Source: JBFLYZ01 sp040756415
GTDB lineage: Bacteria > Bacteroidota > Bacteroidia > JADZBD01
DNA: 64,000 nt
Reading direction: 5' to 3'
NCBI GenBank assembly: GCA_040756415.1
Contig: JBFLYZ010000002.1
Coordinates: forward strand, 1-64,000
Below the pieces are notes generated by a model. It made no database searches and was not told the origin of the DNA. It saw only the letters and a list, made by a program, of their open reading frames with translations. Positions 7,859-17,753 of the stretch are shown here, piece after piece (positions within the stretch are counted from its first letter, which is position 1; every line of letters starts with the position of its first letter). Made by a program: the position numbers and the translations under genes.

Positions 7859-8854
7859 TCAGTTTCCGTTGTAGGCCCACTTCAGAAATATACCTCCCCA
7901 GGTGAACCCCGCGCCAAAGGAACATAACACGAGGTTATCTCCCGTACGCAGCTTCGCTTCCCATTCGTTCAGGCAGAGCGGTATGCTCGCGCAGGTAGTA
8001 TTGCCGTAGCGCTCAATGTTCATCATCACTTTGTCCATGCCAATACCCATACGTTCCGCTGTGGCCTCGACAATGCGTTTGTTCGCCTGGTGAGGTACCA
8101 GGTAGGCCACCTGCTCAGCGCTGAGCGCATTGCGCTTCATCATCTCCTCGGCCACTTCGGCCATTTTGACTACCGCCACCTTGAACACGTTCTTGCCGTC
8201 CATGCTGATGAAGTGCTGGCGCTTGCTCACGGTTTCCGCGCTGGCCGGGCTGAGGCTTCCTCCGGCTTCCTGCAAAAGGTATTTCCTTCCGCTACCATCG
8301 CTGTACAGCCGCGCATCGATGATGCCATTGCCGCTTTCATCAGCCTCGAGCAGCACGGCTCCGGCCGCGTCACCGAACAGGATGCAGGTGGTACGGTTCG
8401 TATAGTCGGCTACGGTCGACATCTTGTCTGAGCCAATGACCAGTATCTTTTTATGCGCGCCCGATTCAATGAACTGCCTTGCCGTATTGAGCGCATAAAG
8501 GAATCCCGAGCAGGCCGCCATCAGGTCAAAACCCCAGGCGCGGTTTGCGCCAATCATATCGGCCACAATATTGGATGTGGCCGGGAACTGGTACTCGGGG
8601 GTGGCCGTAGAGACTATGACGAGTTCGATCTCGCTGGCGGGCATACCCCTTTTGGATAAGGCCTGGCGGGCCGCTTCAGCGCCCATGAATGCTGTAGCCT
8701 TGTCTTTATCCTTCAGTATCCTGCGCTCCTTCACCCCGCAGCGCTCCACGATCCACTGGTCAGTGGTATCCACCATTTTTTCCAGATCGGCATTGGTAAG
8801 CTTATCCGGGGGTATATAAACGCCTGTGGCTGTTATGGCTGCTCTTGTCTTCAT
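7859..8854 (-). CDS. fabH: 3-oxoacyl-ACP synthase III
   Basis: This 331-residue ketosynthase III initiates type II fatty acid synthesis by condensing acyl-CoA with malonyl-ACP. The catalytic triad is visible: Cys115 in AACSGF, His255 in PHQAN and Asn285 in YGNTTCASIP. The glycine-rich C-terminal GAGFTWGG motif is also present. The length is typical. It is transcribed on its own, ahead of the arginine operon. It is separated from that operon by an AT-rich gap and has its own -7 box at 8868-8875. Confidence 0.95.
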   Translation of the reverse strand: MKTRAAITATGVYIPPDKLTNADLEKMVDTTDQWIVERCGVKERRILKDKDKATAFMGAEAARQALSKRGMPASEIELVIVSTATPEYQFPATSNIVADMIGANRAWGFDLMAACSGFLYALNTARQFIESGAHKKILVIGSDKMSTVADYTNRTTCILFGDAAGAVLLEADESGNGIIDARLYSDGSGRKYLLQEAGGSLSPASAETVSKRQHFISMDGKNVFKVAVVKMAEVAEEMMKRNALSAEQVAYLVPHQANKRIVEATAERMGIGMDKVMMNIERYGNTTCASIPLCLNEWEAKLRTGDNLVLCSFGAGFTWGGIFLKWAYNGN

Positions 8855-8867
8855 GATTTCTTTAGGA

Positions 8868-8875
8868 CAAAGTTA
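8868..8875 (-). promoter_or_regulatory. Bacteroidota -7 box for fabH
   Basis: TAACTTTG on the minus strand matches TAnnTTTG and lies 13 nt before the fabH ATG. No clear TTTG -33 element is at the right distance, so confidence is moderate. Confidence 0.45.
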
Positions 8876-8944
8876 CCCCTTGACCGCATTGTGATCAGTA
8901 TAAAATAAAATTCGACTATGATATCCAAAACAACATATTTGAAA

Positions 8945-8952
8945 TATATTTG
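8945..8952 (+). promoter_or_regulatory. Bacteroidota -7 box for the 8998 gene
   Basis: TATATTTG is a perfect TAnnTTTG match 45 nt before the ATG at 8998, in an AT-rich divergent intergenic region. A -33 TTTG is not evident. Confidence 0.4.
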
Positions 8953-8997
8953 ACATATATATAGCTGGTTTTATACAATAAATCTATTATTACTACG

Positions 8998-10554
8998 ATG
9001 TCTAACTCTACTAATGACAACCTGTTCCGGCTGGTCAAATCCATGACAAAGGCCGAAAAGCGCTATTTCAAACTGACCGCCTCGCCATTGCACGACATAC
9101 GCGGCAAAAAGTTCGTCCTGCTCTTCGATTACATGGAAAAGCGCAAGCGATACGATGAGCGCCAGTTCCTGCTGGCAACGCCCTCCGTCAAACCCATCCA
9201 GATACACAACCTGAAAGCACACCTGCAAAAACAGATACTCGACAGCCTGAGGCAATACCATGCCCGCACCAGCAGCGATATGAAGATCCGCGCCCAGATC
9301 GATTCCGCGCTGCTGCTCTATAATAAAGGCCTGTATGATCTTTCATTAAAGGTCATCGACAAGGCCAAGCGCATGGCGGTAAGCGATGACCGCAGCACGC
9401 TGCTGCTCGAGATCATGGACCTGGAAAAAATGGCTTTGATGCACACCGTGTCAGAGAACAACGAGAGCCGGGTGAACAGGATCATCACTGAAACGCGTTC
9501 GGTGGTAAAAAGCATCCAGAACATCAGTACGTTCTCGAACCTGGCCGCCCGGCTGAGCTCGTTCTATGTGAAAATGGGCTTTGTCCGCGACCGCCACGAT
9601 CACGAACGGGTAAGGCGGTTCTTTCACTCCAGCCTGCCCCGCCATTCGGGCAAAAAGCTCTCTTTCCAGGAAAACCTCTACCTGTGCTATTCCTACGTAA
9701 GCTATTATTCCTTTGTGCAGGATTTCGGGAAAAGCTACATATATGCCAGGAAGTGGGTGGCGCTGTTTGAGGAGCGGCCGGACATGATACGCCATAAGCC
9801 GGAGCTCTACCTCAAAGGGCTGAACCACCTGCTGGCCGCGGAGAACAAGCTTTTTCTTTTCCGCGAGTTCGAGGAGACCTACAAGAAACTGCTGAAAGTG
9901 CATTCGATAAAAGGCCTGGAGCTGACTGAAAACATCCAGATAGCCCTGTTCAAGTACAAATACATGCACAAGATCAACCATTATTTTATGATGGGCGATT
10001 TTACGGGCGGAACTAAGATCATTTCAGTAGCCGAAAACGAACTCGACCGTTTTTCCGAGCGCATGGATAAGCATTACATCCTGCTTTTCTGGTACAAGGT
10101 GGCCTGCCTGTACTTTGGAGCGGGTAGTTTCCGGAAAGCCATCGCCTGGCTGAACAGGATCATCAACAGCCGCGATGTAGACCTGCGCGAGGACATACTT
10201 TCCTTCGCGCGCATACTTAACCTCATCGCGCATTACGAGTTGGGAAATTACGACCTGGTAGAATCGCATATCAAATCCACCTACCGCTTCCTGCTCAAGA
10301 AAGAGGAGCACTTCCTTTACCACAGGCTTATCCTGCGGTTCCTGAAAAACCTGGGCAAGGAAACGGAGGGCCGGGGGCTTATCCGGAAATTCGTTGAGCT
10401 GAAGAAACAGTTGCTGCCCCTGGAGCGGCATCCCTATGAACGGAGGCCTTTCCTGTATTTCGATATCATTTCCTGGCTGGAGAGCAAGGAAAAGGGGAAG
10501 CCGGTCGAGGAGATCATCCGGGCCAGGGCGAAAGCGAAGATGAAGCGGGGCTAG
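8998..10554 (+). CDS. Unknown protein, helical-repeat type
   Basis: This 518-residue protein has no signal peptide and no membrane segment. It starts MSNSTNDNLFRLVKSMTKAE and is rich in Lys, Arg, Leu and aromatic residues throughout. Stretches such as YNKGLYDLSLKVIDKAKRMA and FRKAIAWLNRIINSRD look like TPR-type helical pairs. This suggests an alpha-solenoid scaffold rather than an enzyme. I see no catalytic motif. It is a single-gene unit, transcribed divergently from fabH and convergent with murF-alr, with only 3 nt between stops. I do not recognise a characterised homologue; a cytoplasmic protein-binding role is only a guess. Confidence 0.75.
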   Translation: MSNSTNDNLFRLVKSMTKAEKRYFKLTASPLHDIRGKKFVLLFDYMEKRKRYDERQFLLATPSVKPIQIHNLKAHLQKQILDSLRQYHARTSSDMKIRAQIDSALLLYNKGLYDLSLKVIDKAKRMAVSDDRSTLLLEIMDLEKMALMHTVSENNESRVNRIITETRSVVKSIQNISTFSNLAARLSSFYVKMGFVRDRHDHERVRRFFHSSLPRHSGKKLSFQENLYLCYSYVSYYSFVQDFGKSYIYARKWVALFEERPDMIRHKPELYLKGLNHLLAAENKLFLFREFEETYKKLLKVHSIKGLELTENIQIALFKYKYMHKINHYFMMGDFTGGTKIISVAENELDRFSERMDKHYILLFWYKVACLYFGAGSFRKAIAWLNRIINSRDVDLREDILSFARILNLIAHYELGNYDLVESHIKSTYRFLLKKEEHFLYHRLILRFLKNLGKETEGRGLIRKFVELKKQLLPLERHPYERRPFLYFDIISWLESKEKGKPVEEIIRARAKAKMKRG

Positions 10555-10557
10555 TAC

Positions 10558-13041
10558 TTATTCGTGGTAGTACACCCGTTTCACCCTGCGCGAAACGTTG
10601 GTGAACACCTCGTAAGGGATCGTATCCATATCGGCAGCCACCCGGGTGATCGGGTAATTCTCTCCGAAAACGATCACCTCATCGCCTTCATTGGCGGGGA
10701 TGCCCGTTATGTCGATCATGCACATATCCATGCACACATTGCCCACAACGGGAGCAAAGCGGCCGGCCACCAGCATTTTGCCTTTACCGTTCGACAGCTT
10801 GCGGCTCAATCCGTCAGCATACCCTATGGGCACGGTAGCGATCTGCATATCCGTTTTCGCCACCCCTTTCCGGCTGTAGCCGATGGTCTCGTTGGCCGGT
10901 ATGTTCTTGATCTGCGAGATGATGGTTTTCAGCGTGCTTACGTTCTGCAGATGCTGCTGCTCGCTTTCATTCACCCCGATCCCGTACAGCCCGATCCCCA
11001 GGCGCACCATATTGAACTGCGCGTCAGGAAAGCGTACGATACCGGCCGAGTTCAGGATGTGGCGCAATATCGTATAATCGAAATGGGAGCAGATGCGTTC
11101 GGTCATGGAGCTGAAACGCTTGATCTGCTCGCGCGTAAAGGCATCGTGCTCGCCCTCATCGCTGGCCGCCAGGTGCGAAAATACCGAGCGTATCCTGAGG
11201 TTCTTATTATTGCGGATGCGCACCATCAGCTCATTCAGGTCCTTTTCCTCGAAGCCCAGCCGGTGCATGCCGGTATCCAGCTTGAGGTGTATGGGGAACG
11301 CTGCACCATTGAGCACAGCGCTGCGCTTAACGGCCTCCTCGAACTGGCCCAGCACCCTGAACGAAAATATCTCCGGCTCCAGGTTATACTGGATCATGGT
11401 ATCGTAGCTCTGCTCCTCGGGATTCATCACCATGACGGGAAGTGTGATGCCGGCCTTGCGCAATTCTATTCCCTCGTCAGCGTAGGCCACGGCAAGGTAA
11501 TCCACGCGGTGGAACTGCAGCACGTTGGCTATCTCGAAACTGCCGGCACCGTAAGAAAAGGCCTTGACCATGGCCATGAGCTTGGTATCGGGCTTGAGGC
11601 GGGATCGAAAATAGTTCAGGTTATGCACAATCGCGTTGAGGTTGATCTCCAGCACCGTTTCGTGCGCTTTCTGCTGGATGATCTTGCTGATGTCTTCGAA
11701 GCCGAAGGCGCGGGCGCCCTTGAGGAGTATCGTCTCGTTATGAAAAAATGAGTTCGTATACGCTGCAAGGAATTCAGCCGTACTCCGGTAAAAGCTCTTG
11801 TCCATGCTGAACCGTGACGACTGCCTGGATATGGCCTCGCCAATGCCGATCAGGCGGGTCACCCCCTTTTTAGCCAGGAGCTCGGCCACCTCGCCATACA
11901 GCGCCTCTTCGTTACGCCCGCTCTGCAGAATATCAGACAGGATAAGCGTTTTCCGGGCATGCTGCTTCTGCTGGTTAAGGAAATCGAGCGCAATGCCCAG
12001 CGAACCGAGGTCGGAATTGTAGCTGTCGTTGATGATCGAGCAGTTGTTGATCCCCTCTTTCATCTCCAGCCGCATGGCCACAGGCGAGAGGTTGCTCATG
12101 CGCTGGGCGATGATGCCGTTCCCGTAGCCGAGAAAAAGGAGCAGGGCCCAGCAATGGATCGCGTTCTCGATAGAGGCCTCATCGGTAAAGGGGATGCGCA
12201 CCCGGATGAAATCGTTCCGGAAGACCCCCTGTATCTCCGTTTCACCCGGGAACCGGGTCACCTTCCCGATCTGCAGATCGGCCCGCGATTTCTTGGACCA
12301 GGAGAATATCTTCAGGTTCTTCAGCGCCTTGCTGGTCAGTATCTCCTCGTTCAGCAAAAGATAGTCTTTGCAATAGATGAGCGTTCCGGTATGCAGAAAC
12401 AGCTTGAGCTTTTCCCGCACCTTCTGCCTGCTGTCCAGGAAATTCTCATCGTGCGCCTGCCCCACATTCGTAAATATCCCGATGGTGGGGGCGATCACCC
12501 GCTCCAGGTGCTCCATCTCGTCAGGATGGGATATGCCGGCCTCGAAAACAGCCAGCTCGTTCTCTTCGCTCATCTGCCATACCGAGAGCGGAACGCCTAC
12601 CTGCGAATTAAAGCTCTTGGGCGAGCGTACAATGTTCTTGTCTTCACGAAGCAGTTGGAACAGCCATTCCTTGACAATGGTCTTTCCGTTGCTCCCGGTA
12701 ATGCCGATGACCGGGATATCAAACTGCCTGCGGTGATAGGCGCTCAGTTGCTGAAGGGCATCGAGCGTTTTATTTACTTTCAGGAAGCTTGCGCCATCAA
12801 ACCGGGCCGTATCACCGGGCAGCTCGCTGACCACGAAAGCCCGCACTCCTTTTTCATACAGCTCGGGAATGAACCGGTGCCCATCGTGGCGCTCGCCTTT
12901 AATGGCGAAAAAGAGAGACGATTCGCCATGCGTTACCTTGCGGCTGTCGATCAGCAGGTGCTTTATCTGCGCGTCTCCGCTGCCGCTGCCCGATAGCCGG
13001 GCATGGATAATGGATGATATGCCGGATACCGTATAGCTCAT
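10558..13041 (-). CDS. murF-alr: UDP-MurNAc-tripeptide D-Ala-D-Ala ligase / alanine racemase fusion
   Basis: This fusion of about 827 residues joins two consecutive peptidoglycan steps. The N-terminal half is MurF: it has a Mur ligase ATP loop GITGSNGKT (113-121) and adds D-Ala-D-Ala to the UDP-MurNAc-tripeptide. The C-terminal half is a PLP alanine racemase, with the cofactor lysine in [11 protein letters not shown] (Lys493), the [11 protein letters not shown] motif and the C-terminal [14 protein letters not shown] region. The frame is open to 13074, but I choose the ATG at 13041, which overlaps the tdk stop as ATGA. The fusion is common in Bacteroidota. It makes D-Ala available beside the ligase pathway, although D-Ala-D-Ala itself needs a separate Ddl. 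Confidence 0.93.
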   Translation of the reverse strand: MSYTVSGISSIIHARLSGSGSGDAQIKHLLIDSRKVTHGESSLFFAIKGERHDGHRFIPELYEKGVRAFVVSELPGDTARFDGASFLKVNKTLDALQQLSAYHRRQFDIPVIGITGSNGKTIVKEWLFQLLREDKNIVRSPKSFNSQVGVPLSVWQMSEENELAVFEAGISHPDEMEHLERVIAPTIGIFTNVGQAHDENFLDSRQKVREKLKLFLHTGTLIYCKDYLLLNEEILTSKALKNLKIFSWSKKSRADLQIGKVTRFPGETEIQGVFRNDFIRVRIPFTDEASIENAIHCWALLLFLGYGNGIIAQRMSNLSPVAMRLEMKEGINNCSIINDSYNSDLGSLGIALDFLNQQKQHARKTLILSDILQSGRNEEALYGEVAELLAKKGVTRLIGIGEAISRQSSRFSMDKSFYRSTAEFLAAYTNSFFHNETILLKGARAFGFEDISKIIQQKAHETVLEINLNAIVHNLNYFRSRLKPDTKLMAMVKAFSYGAGSFEIANVLQFHRVDYLAVAYADEGIELRKAGITLPVMVMNPEEQSYDTMIQYNLEPEIFSFRVLGQFEEAVKRSAVLNGAAFPIHLKLDTGMHRLGFEEKDLNELMVRIRNNKNLRIRSVFSHLAASDEGEHDAFTREQIKRFSSMTERICSHFDYTILRHILNSAGIVRFPDAQFNMVRLGIGLYGIGVNESEQQHLQNVSTLKTIISQIKNIPANETIGYSRKGVAKTDMQIATVPIGYADGLSRKLSNGKGKMLVAGRFAPVVGNVCMDMCMIDITGIPANEGDEVIVFGENYPITRVAADMDTIPYEVFTNVSRRVKRVYYHE

Positions 13042-13616
13042 TTCTGCATTTCCCGGTTGAAACAATCGCGGCACAATGCCTCATAATGGTTGGTCTCGCC
13101 CAGCAGCACCAGGTCGTTCTTATCGGTGATGCGGTGCGAATGATTGGCCAGGTCGCCACAGCGCATACAGATGGCATGCACCTTGGTAACATATTCGGCC
13201 GTTGCCAGCAGGGCCGGCACCGGCCCGAAGGGGTTTCCCAGGTAATCCATATCCAGTCCCGCCACGATCACGCGCACTCCTTTTCCCGCCAGCTCGTTGC
13301 ACACGCCCACGAGCTCCATATCGAAGAACTGCGCCTCATCAATGCCCACCACATCCACCTCTTTGGCAAGGCCCAGGATATCTTTCGAAGCCCGTACAGG
13401 CGTGGAATGGATCTCGTTGGCATCGTGCGAAACCACCTTCTGCTCGTGGTAACGGTTATCCACCGATGACTTGAATATCTCCACCTTTTGCCTGGCCAGT
13501 TGCGCCCGCTTCAGCCTGCGTATTAGCTCCTCGGTCTTGCCCGAGAACATGCTTCCGCACACCACCTCTATCCAGCCTTTTCGCGGGTGTGTTGATTTGG
13601 GATTTTCGAGAAACAT
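13038..13616 (-). CDS. tdk: Thymidine kinase, type II
   Basis: This 192-residue enzyme phosphorylates thymidine for dTMP salvage. The P-loop GSMFSGKT is at residues 21-28. [10 protein letters not shown] motif provides the Walker B-like Asp and catalytic Glu. The C-terminal zinc lasso has CMRCG and CRDCF pairs. The length is typical of type II TK. Its TGA overlaps the ATG of murF-alr, so both are probably one transcript. The region between it and the next plus-strand gene is about 80 nt and divergent. Confidence 0.95.
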   Translation of the reverse strand: MFLENPKSTHPRKGWIEVVCGSMFSGKTEELIRRLKRAQLARQKVEIFKSSVDNRYHEQKVVSHDANEIHSTPVRASKDILGLAKEVDVVGIDEAQFFDMELVGVCNELAGKGVRVIVAGLDMDYLGNPFGPVPALLATAEYVTKVHAICMRCGDLANHSHRITDKNDLVLLGETNHYEALCRDCFNREMQK

Positions 13617-13694
13617 AACAGGGAATACAGGCTTTGGAAATTCTTATCTTTATGAAGGCAAATCTAAATAAAATACACGCAGAAAATTCAGGCC

Positions 13695-14192
13695 ATGGAT
13701 ATAAAAGCGATGCGCAAAGAGATCACCGAGCTGATCGACAATATCAAGCAGCATTCCGATGAGCTGACCGACAAGCCGCATATCCCGCAGTTGGAGCTGG
13801 AGCTGATCGTCAGCAAGATCGACCTGCTTTACAAAAAATCCATCCTGTTTACGCATGAATACTCCCGCTCCCGGCAGGCGCCCGCGGAGACCATCAAGCC
13901 GGACACGGAAAAAGGACCGGAGAAGCAGGGTCCCGTGCAGCATCCCATCCCGGTGAGAACCTATCCCGACCTGAAATCGCTGATCGGCATCAACCAGCGC
14001 TTTCAGTTCACGGCCGAGCTGTTTGGCGGCAGCGCAGAGGCCCTGAACGAGGCCATATCCCAAATAAATGCCTCGAAAAACAAAGAAGAGGCCCTGCAGG
14101 CGGCCGCTGAGCTTAAAGCAAGGTTCGGCTGGAAAGACGATAGCCAGGCCGCTGACGATCTGATCCGGCTAATCGTGAAAAAATTTGAATGA
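13695..14192 (+). CDS. Conserved small protein of unknown function
   Basis: This 165-residue protein has no signal peptide. A coiled-coil-prone N-terminus (residues 1-60) is followed by a Pro/Lys-rich linker of about 30 residues. A conserved-looking C-terminal block starts DLKSLIGINQRFQFTAELFG and ends in an acidic and basic helix. The DLKSLIGIN...F..ELFGG block is familiar from short Bacteroidota proteins without an assigned role. It starts a plus-strand run and overlaps the M28 peptidase start by 4 nt (ATGA). No catalytic or metal motif is visible, and I assign no function. Confidence 0.75.
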   Translation: MDIKAMRKEITELIDNIKQHSDELTDKPHIPQLELELIVSKIDLLYKKSILFTHEYSRSRQAPAETIKPDTEKGPEKQGPVQHPIPVRTYPDLKSLIGINQRFQFTAELFGGSAEALNEAISQINASKNKEEALQAAAELKARFGWKDDSQAADDLIRLIVKKFE

Positions 14193-15472
14193 AAAGGGTA
14201 ACGGCATTCACCTGGTTGGTTGTCCTGGCGCTCCACGCGGGCGCGCAGGATGCCGAAAAGGGCACGGGCGAGTACCTGCTTTACGCCAGGCAGGTGGTCG
14301 ATACGCTGGCTTCGCCCTTCATGCAGGGAAGGGGATACGTGAACGAGGGAGACAGGACCGCGGCCAAGTACATAGCTGATGAGTTCAAAAAGGCCGGGCT
14401 GAAATCCTTCAAATCGACCTATTACCAGAAGTTCAGCTTTGCGATCAATACCTTTCCGGGCGAAGTATCGCTGCAAGCCGGCAGCAGGAAGCTCGTGCCG
14501 GGAACGGAGTTCCTTGTAGGCTCCTCCTCGGGATTCATCTCTGGCGAATACGAGCTGCTGTGGCTGGACAAAAGCACCGCAGGGGATAAAAAGAAGCTCA
14601 AGAAGCTGCTTAAGCAGAAGAACGAGCAGAAGATCGTGGTAGTGGATACCGCGGGCATACAGGATGCTTTCAAAAAAGCGCAATCCTGGATCGGCAAGGC
14701 GGCAGGCGTGATCTATATTCGCGAGAAGCTGACCTGGGATATGTCGCAAGCCATAAGCAAGCAGTTCAGCTTCGAAGTGATCCGGGGAGCGCTTGCCGCT
14801 TCGGATAAAAAGGCCGCGGTGAAGATACAGTGCAAGTACATACCCGACTATACTTCGCAGAATGTGATCGGATACGTGGAAGGAAGCCAGCACGCGGATT
14901 CATTCATTGTATTTACCGCGCATTACGACCACCTGGGAAAGATGGGTCCCGATGTTTATTTCCCCGGGGCGAACGATAACGCCAGCGGCATAGCCATGCT
15001 GCTGTCGCTGGCCAGGCATTACGCTAAACCCGGGAACAAGCCAAGGTATTCCATCGCATTCATCGCCTTCAGCGCAGAGGAGGTGGGGCTGCTGGGCTCG
15101 CAGTATTTCGTCAGCAACCCCTGCTTTCCGCTGAAGCGGATCAAGTTCCTGGTCAACATGGATATCCTGGGTACGGGAGACGAAGGCATAACCGTAGTGA
15201 ACGCCACGGTGTTCGACAGCCATTTCAAGCAGCTTCAGAAGCTCAACGCGCAGGGTTCCTATCTGAAAGAGATCAAGCCGAGGGGGAAGGCCGCCATCAG
15301 CGATCATTATTTTTTCACATATAACGGGGTGCCTTCTTTCTTCATTTATACCCTGGGCGGCATCAAAGCCTACCATGACGTTTACGACAAGAGGGAGACG
15401 CTGCCCCTGACCGAGTTCGAAGACCTTTTCATACTGCTTACCGAGTTCACTTCTTATATAGAAAGCTACTGA
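14189..15472 (+). CDS. Secreted M28-family metallopeptidase
   Basis: This 427-residue protein has a short Sec signal peptide (MKRVTAFTWLVVLALHAGAQ) and an M28 zinc aminopeptidase domain. Metal-binding and catalytic motifs are HYDHLG, GANDNASG and SAEEVGLLGS, in the expected order. A further metal-ligand His is expected near SDHYFF. The region before the catalytic core (residues 60-220) resembles a PA-like insert and is less conserved. It would trim N-terminal residues from peptides in the periplasm or outside the cell. No T9SS sorting domain is seen. Start and stop overlap with its neighbours (ATGA and TGATG), so it belongs to the run 13695-16146. Confidence 0.88.
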   Translation: MKRVTAFTWLVVLALHAGAQDAEKGTGEYLLYARQVVDTLASPFMQGRGYVNEGDRTAAKYIADEFKKAGLKSFKSTYYQKFSFAINTFPGEVSLQAGSRKLVPGTEFLVGSSSGFISGEYELLWLDKSTAGDKKKLKKLLKQKNEQKIVVVDTAGIQDAFKKAQSWIGKAAGVIYIREKLTWDMSQAISKQFSFEVIRGALAASDKKAAVKIQCKYIPDYTSQNVIGYVEGSQHADSFIVFTAHYDHLGKMGPDVYFPGANDNASGIAMLLSLARHYAKPGNKPRYSIAFIAFSAEEVGLLGSQYFVSNPCFPLKRIKFLVNMDILGTGDEGITVVNATVFDSHFKQLQKLNAQGSYLKEIKPRGKAAISDHYFFTYNGVPSFFIYTLGGIKAYHDVYDKRETLPLTEFEDLFILLTEFTSYIESY

Positions 15473-16146
15473 TGGGCAAATTATACATCGTTCCCACACC
15501 GATAGGCAACCTGGAAGATATTACGCTGAGGGCCATACGCGTGCTGAAAGAGGTGGACCTGGTGCTGGCCGAGGATACGCGCACCAGCGGCAACCTGCTC
15601 AGGCACCTGGGCATAGAGAAAAAGCTGATCTCGCACCACCTGCATAATGAACACAGAACGGTAGAGCAGATAGCTGAACGCATAAAGGCTGGCGAGACGA
15701 TGGCCCTGGTGAGCGATGCAGGCACCCCGGGCATTTCCGATCCGGGTTTTCTGCTGGTGCGGGAATGTATCCGGCAAGGCGTGGAAGTGGAATGCCTTCC
15801 CGGTCCCACAGCCTTCGTGCCGGCCCTGGTGAACAGCGGACTGCCTTCCGATGCTTTTGTATTTGTAGGCTTTCTGCCCCAGAAAAAAGGAAGGCAGAGC
15901 CGGCTGCAGGGATTGAAGGATGAGCAGCGTACCATGGTCTTCTACGAGTCGCCTTTCAGGCTGGCCCGCGCCCTGAACGAGTTTGCCGAACTGTTCGGCC
16001 CCGGCCGAAGAGCCAGCGTATCGCGCGAGCTGAGCAAAAAGTTCGAAGAGACCAGGAGGGGAACGCTGGAAGATCTGGCGGCCCATTTCGGCCAAAAGGA
16101 AGCCAAAGGCGAGATCGTGATCGTTGTAGCCGGGGCTGAGGATTGA
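15472..16146 (+). CDS. rsmI: 16S rRNA (cytidine-1402-2'-O)-methyltransferase
   Basis: This 224-residue SAM-dependent methyltransferase of the tetrapyrrole-methylase fold modifies C1402 in the ribosomal P site. The N-terminal VPTPIGNLEDITLRAI motif, LAEDTRTSGNLL and SDAGTPGISDPG SAM-binding loops and FYESPFRL motif are diagnostic for RsmI. It is slightly shorter than E. coli RsmI because the C-terminal helical tail is missing, which is usual in Bacteroidota. Its ATG shares the A of the upstream TGA. Confidence 0.94.
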   Translation: MGKLYIVPTPIGNLEDITLRAIRVLKEVDLVLAEDTRTSGNLLRHLGIEKKLISHHLHNEHRTVEQIAERIKAGETMALVSDAGTPGISDPGFLLVRECIRQGVEVECLPGPTAFVPALVNSGLPSDAFVFVGFLPQKKGRQSRLQGLKDEQRTMVFYESPFRLARALNEFAELFGPGRRASVSRELSKKFEETRRGTLEDLAAHFGQKEAKGEIVIVVAGAED

Positions 16147-16230
16147 TTAATTATTCGTTTATTCGCATATCGCACCGATCCACCGGCACTCGTTATTTGG
16201 TAATATTCGCGTAGATTCGTAATTCGCAAC
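16147..16230. repeat. Degenerate ATTCG-rich short repeat
   Basis: The gap between rsmI and corA contains repeated TATTCG/ATTCG/AATTCG units: TTATTCGTTTATTCGCATATCG near the start and AATATTCGCGTAGATTCGTA plus AATTCGC near the end. A central section lacks the repeat. Similar short TTCG-phased intergenic repeats recur in Bacteroidota genomes by my recollection. The function is unknown. No promoter with both boxes is obvious inside it. Confidence 0.45.
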
Positions 16231-17280
16231 ATGACACCGTACAGAAAAACAGGCCTGCCCCCGGGTACCCTTCTTTACCACGGAGAAAAACACACCGAAA
16301 AGGTGAGGCTGACCCTGCTTGAATACAACGAGCAGGAGTTTGTTGAAAAGGATTTCCATGACGTGGACGAATGCCTGACCCATATCCGCCCGGATATGGT
16401 GAAGTGGATCAATGTTGACGGGATACACGATACGGCCATCATCCAGCGGCTGGGCGAAAAATTCAACATCCACCCCCTTACCCTGGAAGACCTTGTCAAT
16501 ACCGATCAGCGGCCCAAGTTCGAAGATTACGACAATTACGTGATCTCTATCATGAAGATGCTTTATTATGACTCGGAAATACGCTCCGAGCAGCTCAGCA
16601 TCATCCTGCTGGGCAACAATACGGTCATTTCCTTCCAGGAGATACACGGGGGCGATGCCTTCGACCTGATCCGCAACCGCATCCGGCAGGGCAAAGGCCG
16701 CGTGAGGCGCATGGGTGCCGATTATCTTTCCTATTGCCTGGTGGATGCGGTGGTCGACTGCTATTTCAATATCCTGGAAAAGATAGGCGACCATATCGAG
16801 GTGCTGGAAGACGAGGTGATCGATGAGCCCGGGCGGCATACCATGACCCAGCTTCACCGCATGAAGCGGGAGATGATCTTCCTGCGCAAGGCGGTATGGC
16901 CCATGCGCGAGCTGATCGGCAACATGGAACGCAGCGAAACGGAGCTGATCAAGCCTTCGACCGATATCTACCTGCGCGACCTGTACGACCATACCATACG
17001 CGTGATCGATTCGGTAGAGACCTACCGCGACCTGCTCTCGGGCATGATGGATATCTATCTTTCCAGCGTCAGCAACAAAATGAACGAAGTGATGAAGGTA
17101 CTGACCATCATCACCACCATTTTCGTACCCGTTACCTTTATTGCGGGCGTGTACGGGATGAACTTCAAACATAATTTCCCGGAGCTGGAATCGGAATACG
17201 GCTACCCCATTGTTATGGGCGTTATGCTGGCCATCATTTTCGGGCTCCTTATTATGTTCAGGAGAAAGAGGTGGATATGA
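16231..17280 (+). CDS. corA: CorA-type magnesium/cobalt transporter
   Basis: This 349-residue inner-membrane channel has a large cytoplasmic N-terminal domain rich in acidic and basic helices. Two C-terminal transmembrane helices (VLTIITTIFVPVTFIAGVYG and IVMGVMLAIIFGLLIMF) flank the signature YGMNFKHNFPELE. The GMN triplet forms the selectivity filter. The basic tail RRKRW at the very end also fits the family. It starts after an 84-nt ATTCG-rich spacer and overlaps the next gene by 4 nt. Confidence 0.95.
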   Translation: MTPYRKTGLPPGTLLYHGEKHTEKVRLTLLEYNEQEFVEKDFHDVDECLTHIRPDMVKWINVDGIHDTAIIQRLGEKFNIHPLTLEDLVNTDQRPKFEDYDNYVISIMKMLYYDSEIRSEQLSIILLGNNTVISFQEIHGGDAFDLIRNRIRQGKGRVRRMGADYLSYCLVDAVVDCYFNILEKIGDHIEVLEDEVIDEPGRHTMTQLHRMKREMIFLRKAVWPMRELIGNMERSETELIKPSTDIYLRDLYDHTIRVIDSVETYRDLLSGMMDIYLSSVSNKMNEVMKVLTIITTIFVPVTFIAGVYGMNFKHNFPELESEYGYPIVMGVMLAIIFGLLIMFRRKRWI

Positions 17281-17753
17281 ACGCCTACCCTTTTCTGCGC
17301 CAGCTCAGGCTGCTGTTTGCCGCGCTGGTAGTATCCCAGCTTGTGCTGGCGGGCGCTTCAGCTTTTCTTGTCATGCAGCAGGGTCCGCTGGGGGTCATTT
17401 CGCACGAAAGCGAAAAGATCATGCTGGTGGCCTCGGCCGGTGCGCTGGCCTTTTTCGTTTTCCTGAGCAACGCCATGTACGACAGAAAGACGGCTCTCCT
17501 GCGGCAATCCGCATCGCTGCAGGAAAAATCTTCGGGCATACGCAGCCTGCTGATCCTGAAATGGGCCTTGCGCGAGGCGGCCTCGCTGGCCAGCATCGTT
17601 TTCTTTTTACTTACGGCCAAGCCGCTCTTCCTGGCCGTAACGGGCGTTTCGCTCCTGTCGTTCTCCGTCACATTTCCCACGCACGCCCTGTTCGTACGCG
17701 ACCTGGGCCTGAGCCCCGAAGAAGAGGATGAAATCCAAAAACTGCCTTCATGA
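17277..17753 (+). CDS. Unknown integral membrane protein
   Basis: This protein of about 158 residues has three or four hydrophobic segments: roughly residues 9-32, 48-66 and a long stretch near 105-137. A Lys/Arg/Ser-rich cytoplasmic loop lies between them, and an acidic tail (LSPEEEDEIQKLPS) ends the protein. I choose the ATG at 17277, overlapping the corA stop as ATGA, over the frame start at 17271. Its stop overlaps the next ATG in the same way, so it is translationally coupled to corA and the quinone-reductase-like gene. I do not recognise the family. Confidence 0.7.
   Translation: MNAYPFLRQLRLLFAALVVSQLVLAGASAFLVMQQGPLGVISHESEKIMLVASAGALAFFVFLSNAMYDRKTALLRQSASLQEKSSGIRSLLILKWALREAASLASIVFFLLTAKPLFLAVTGVSLLSFSVTFPTHALFVRDLGLSPEEEDEIQKLPS

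Noticed and set aside
10564..11751. Long plus-strand open frame (about 395 codons) opposite murF-alr
   Set aside because: It is antisense to a well-recognised fusion gene, has no coherent domain, and is His/Gln-rich as expected from the complementary strand of GC-biased codons.
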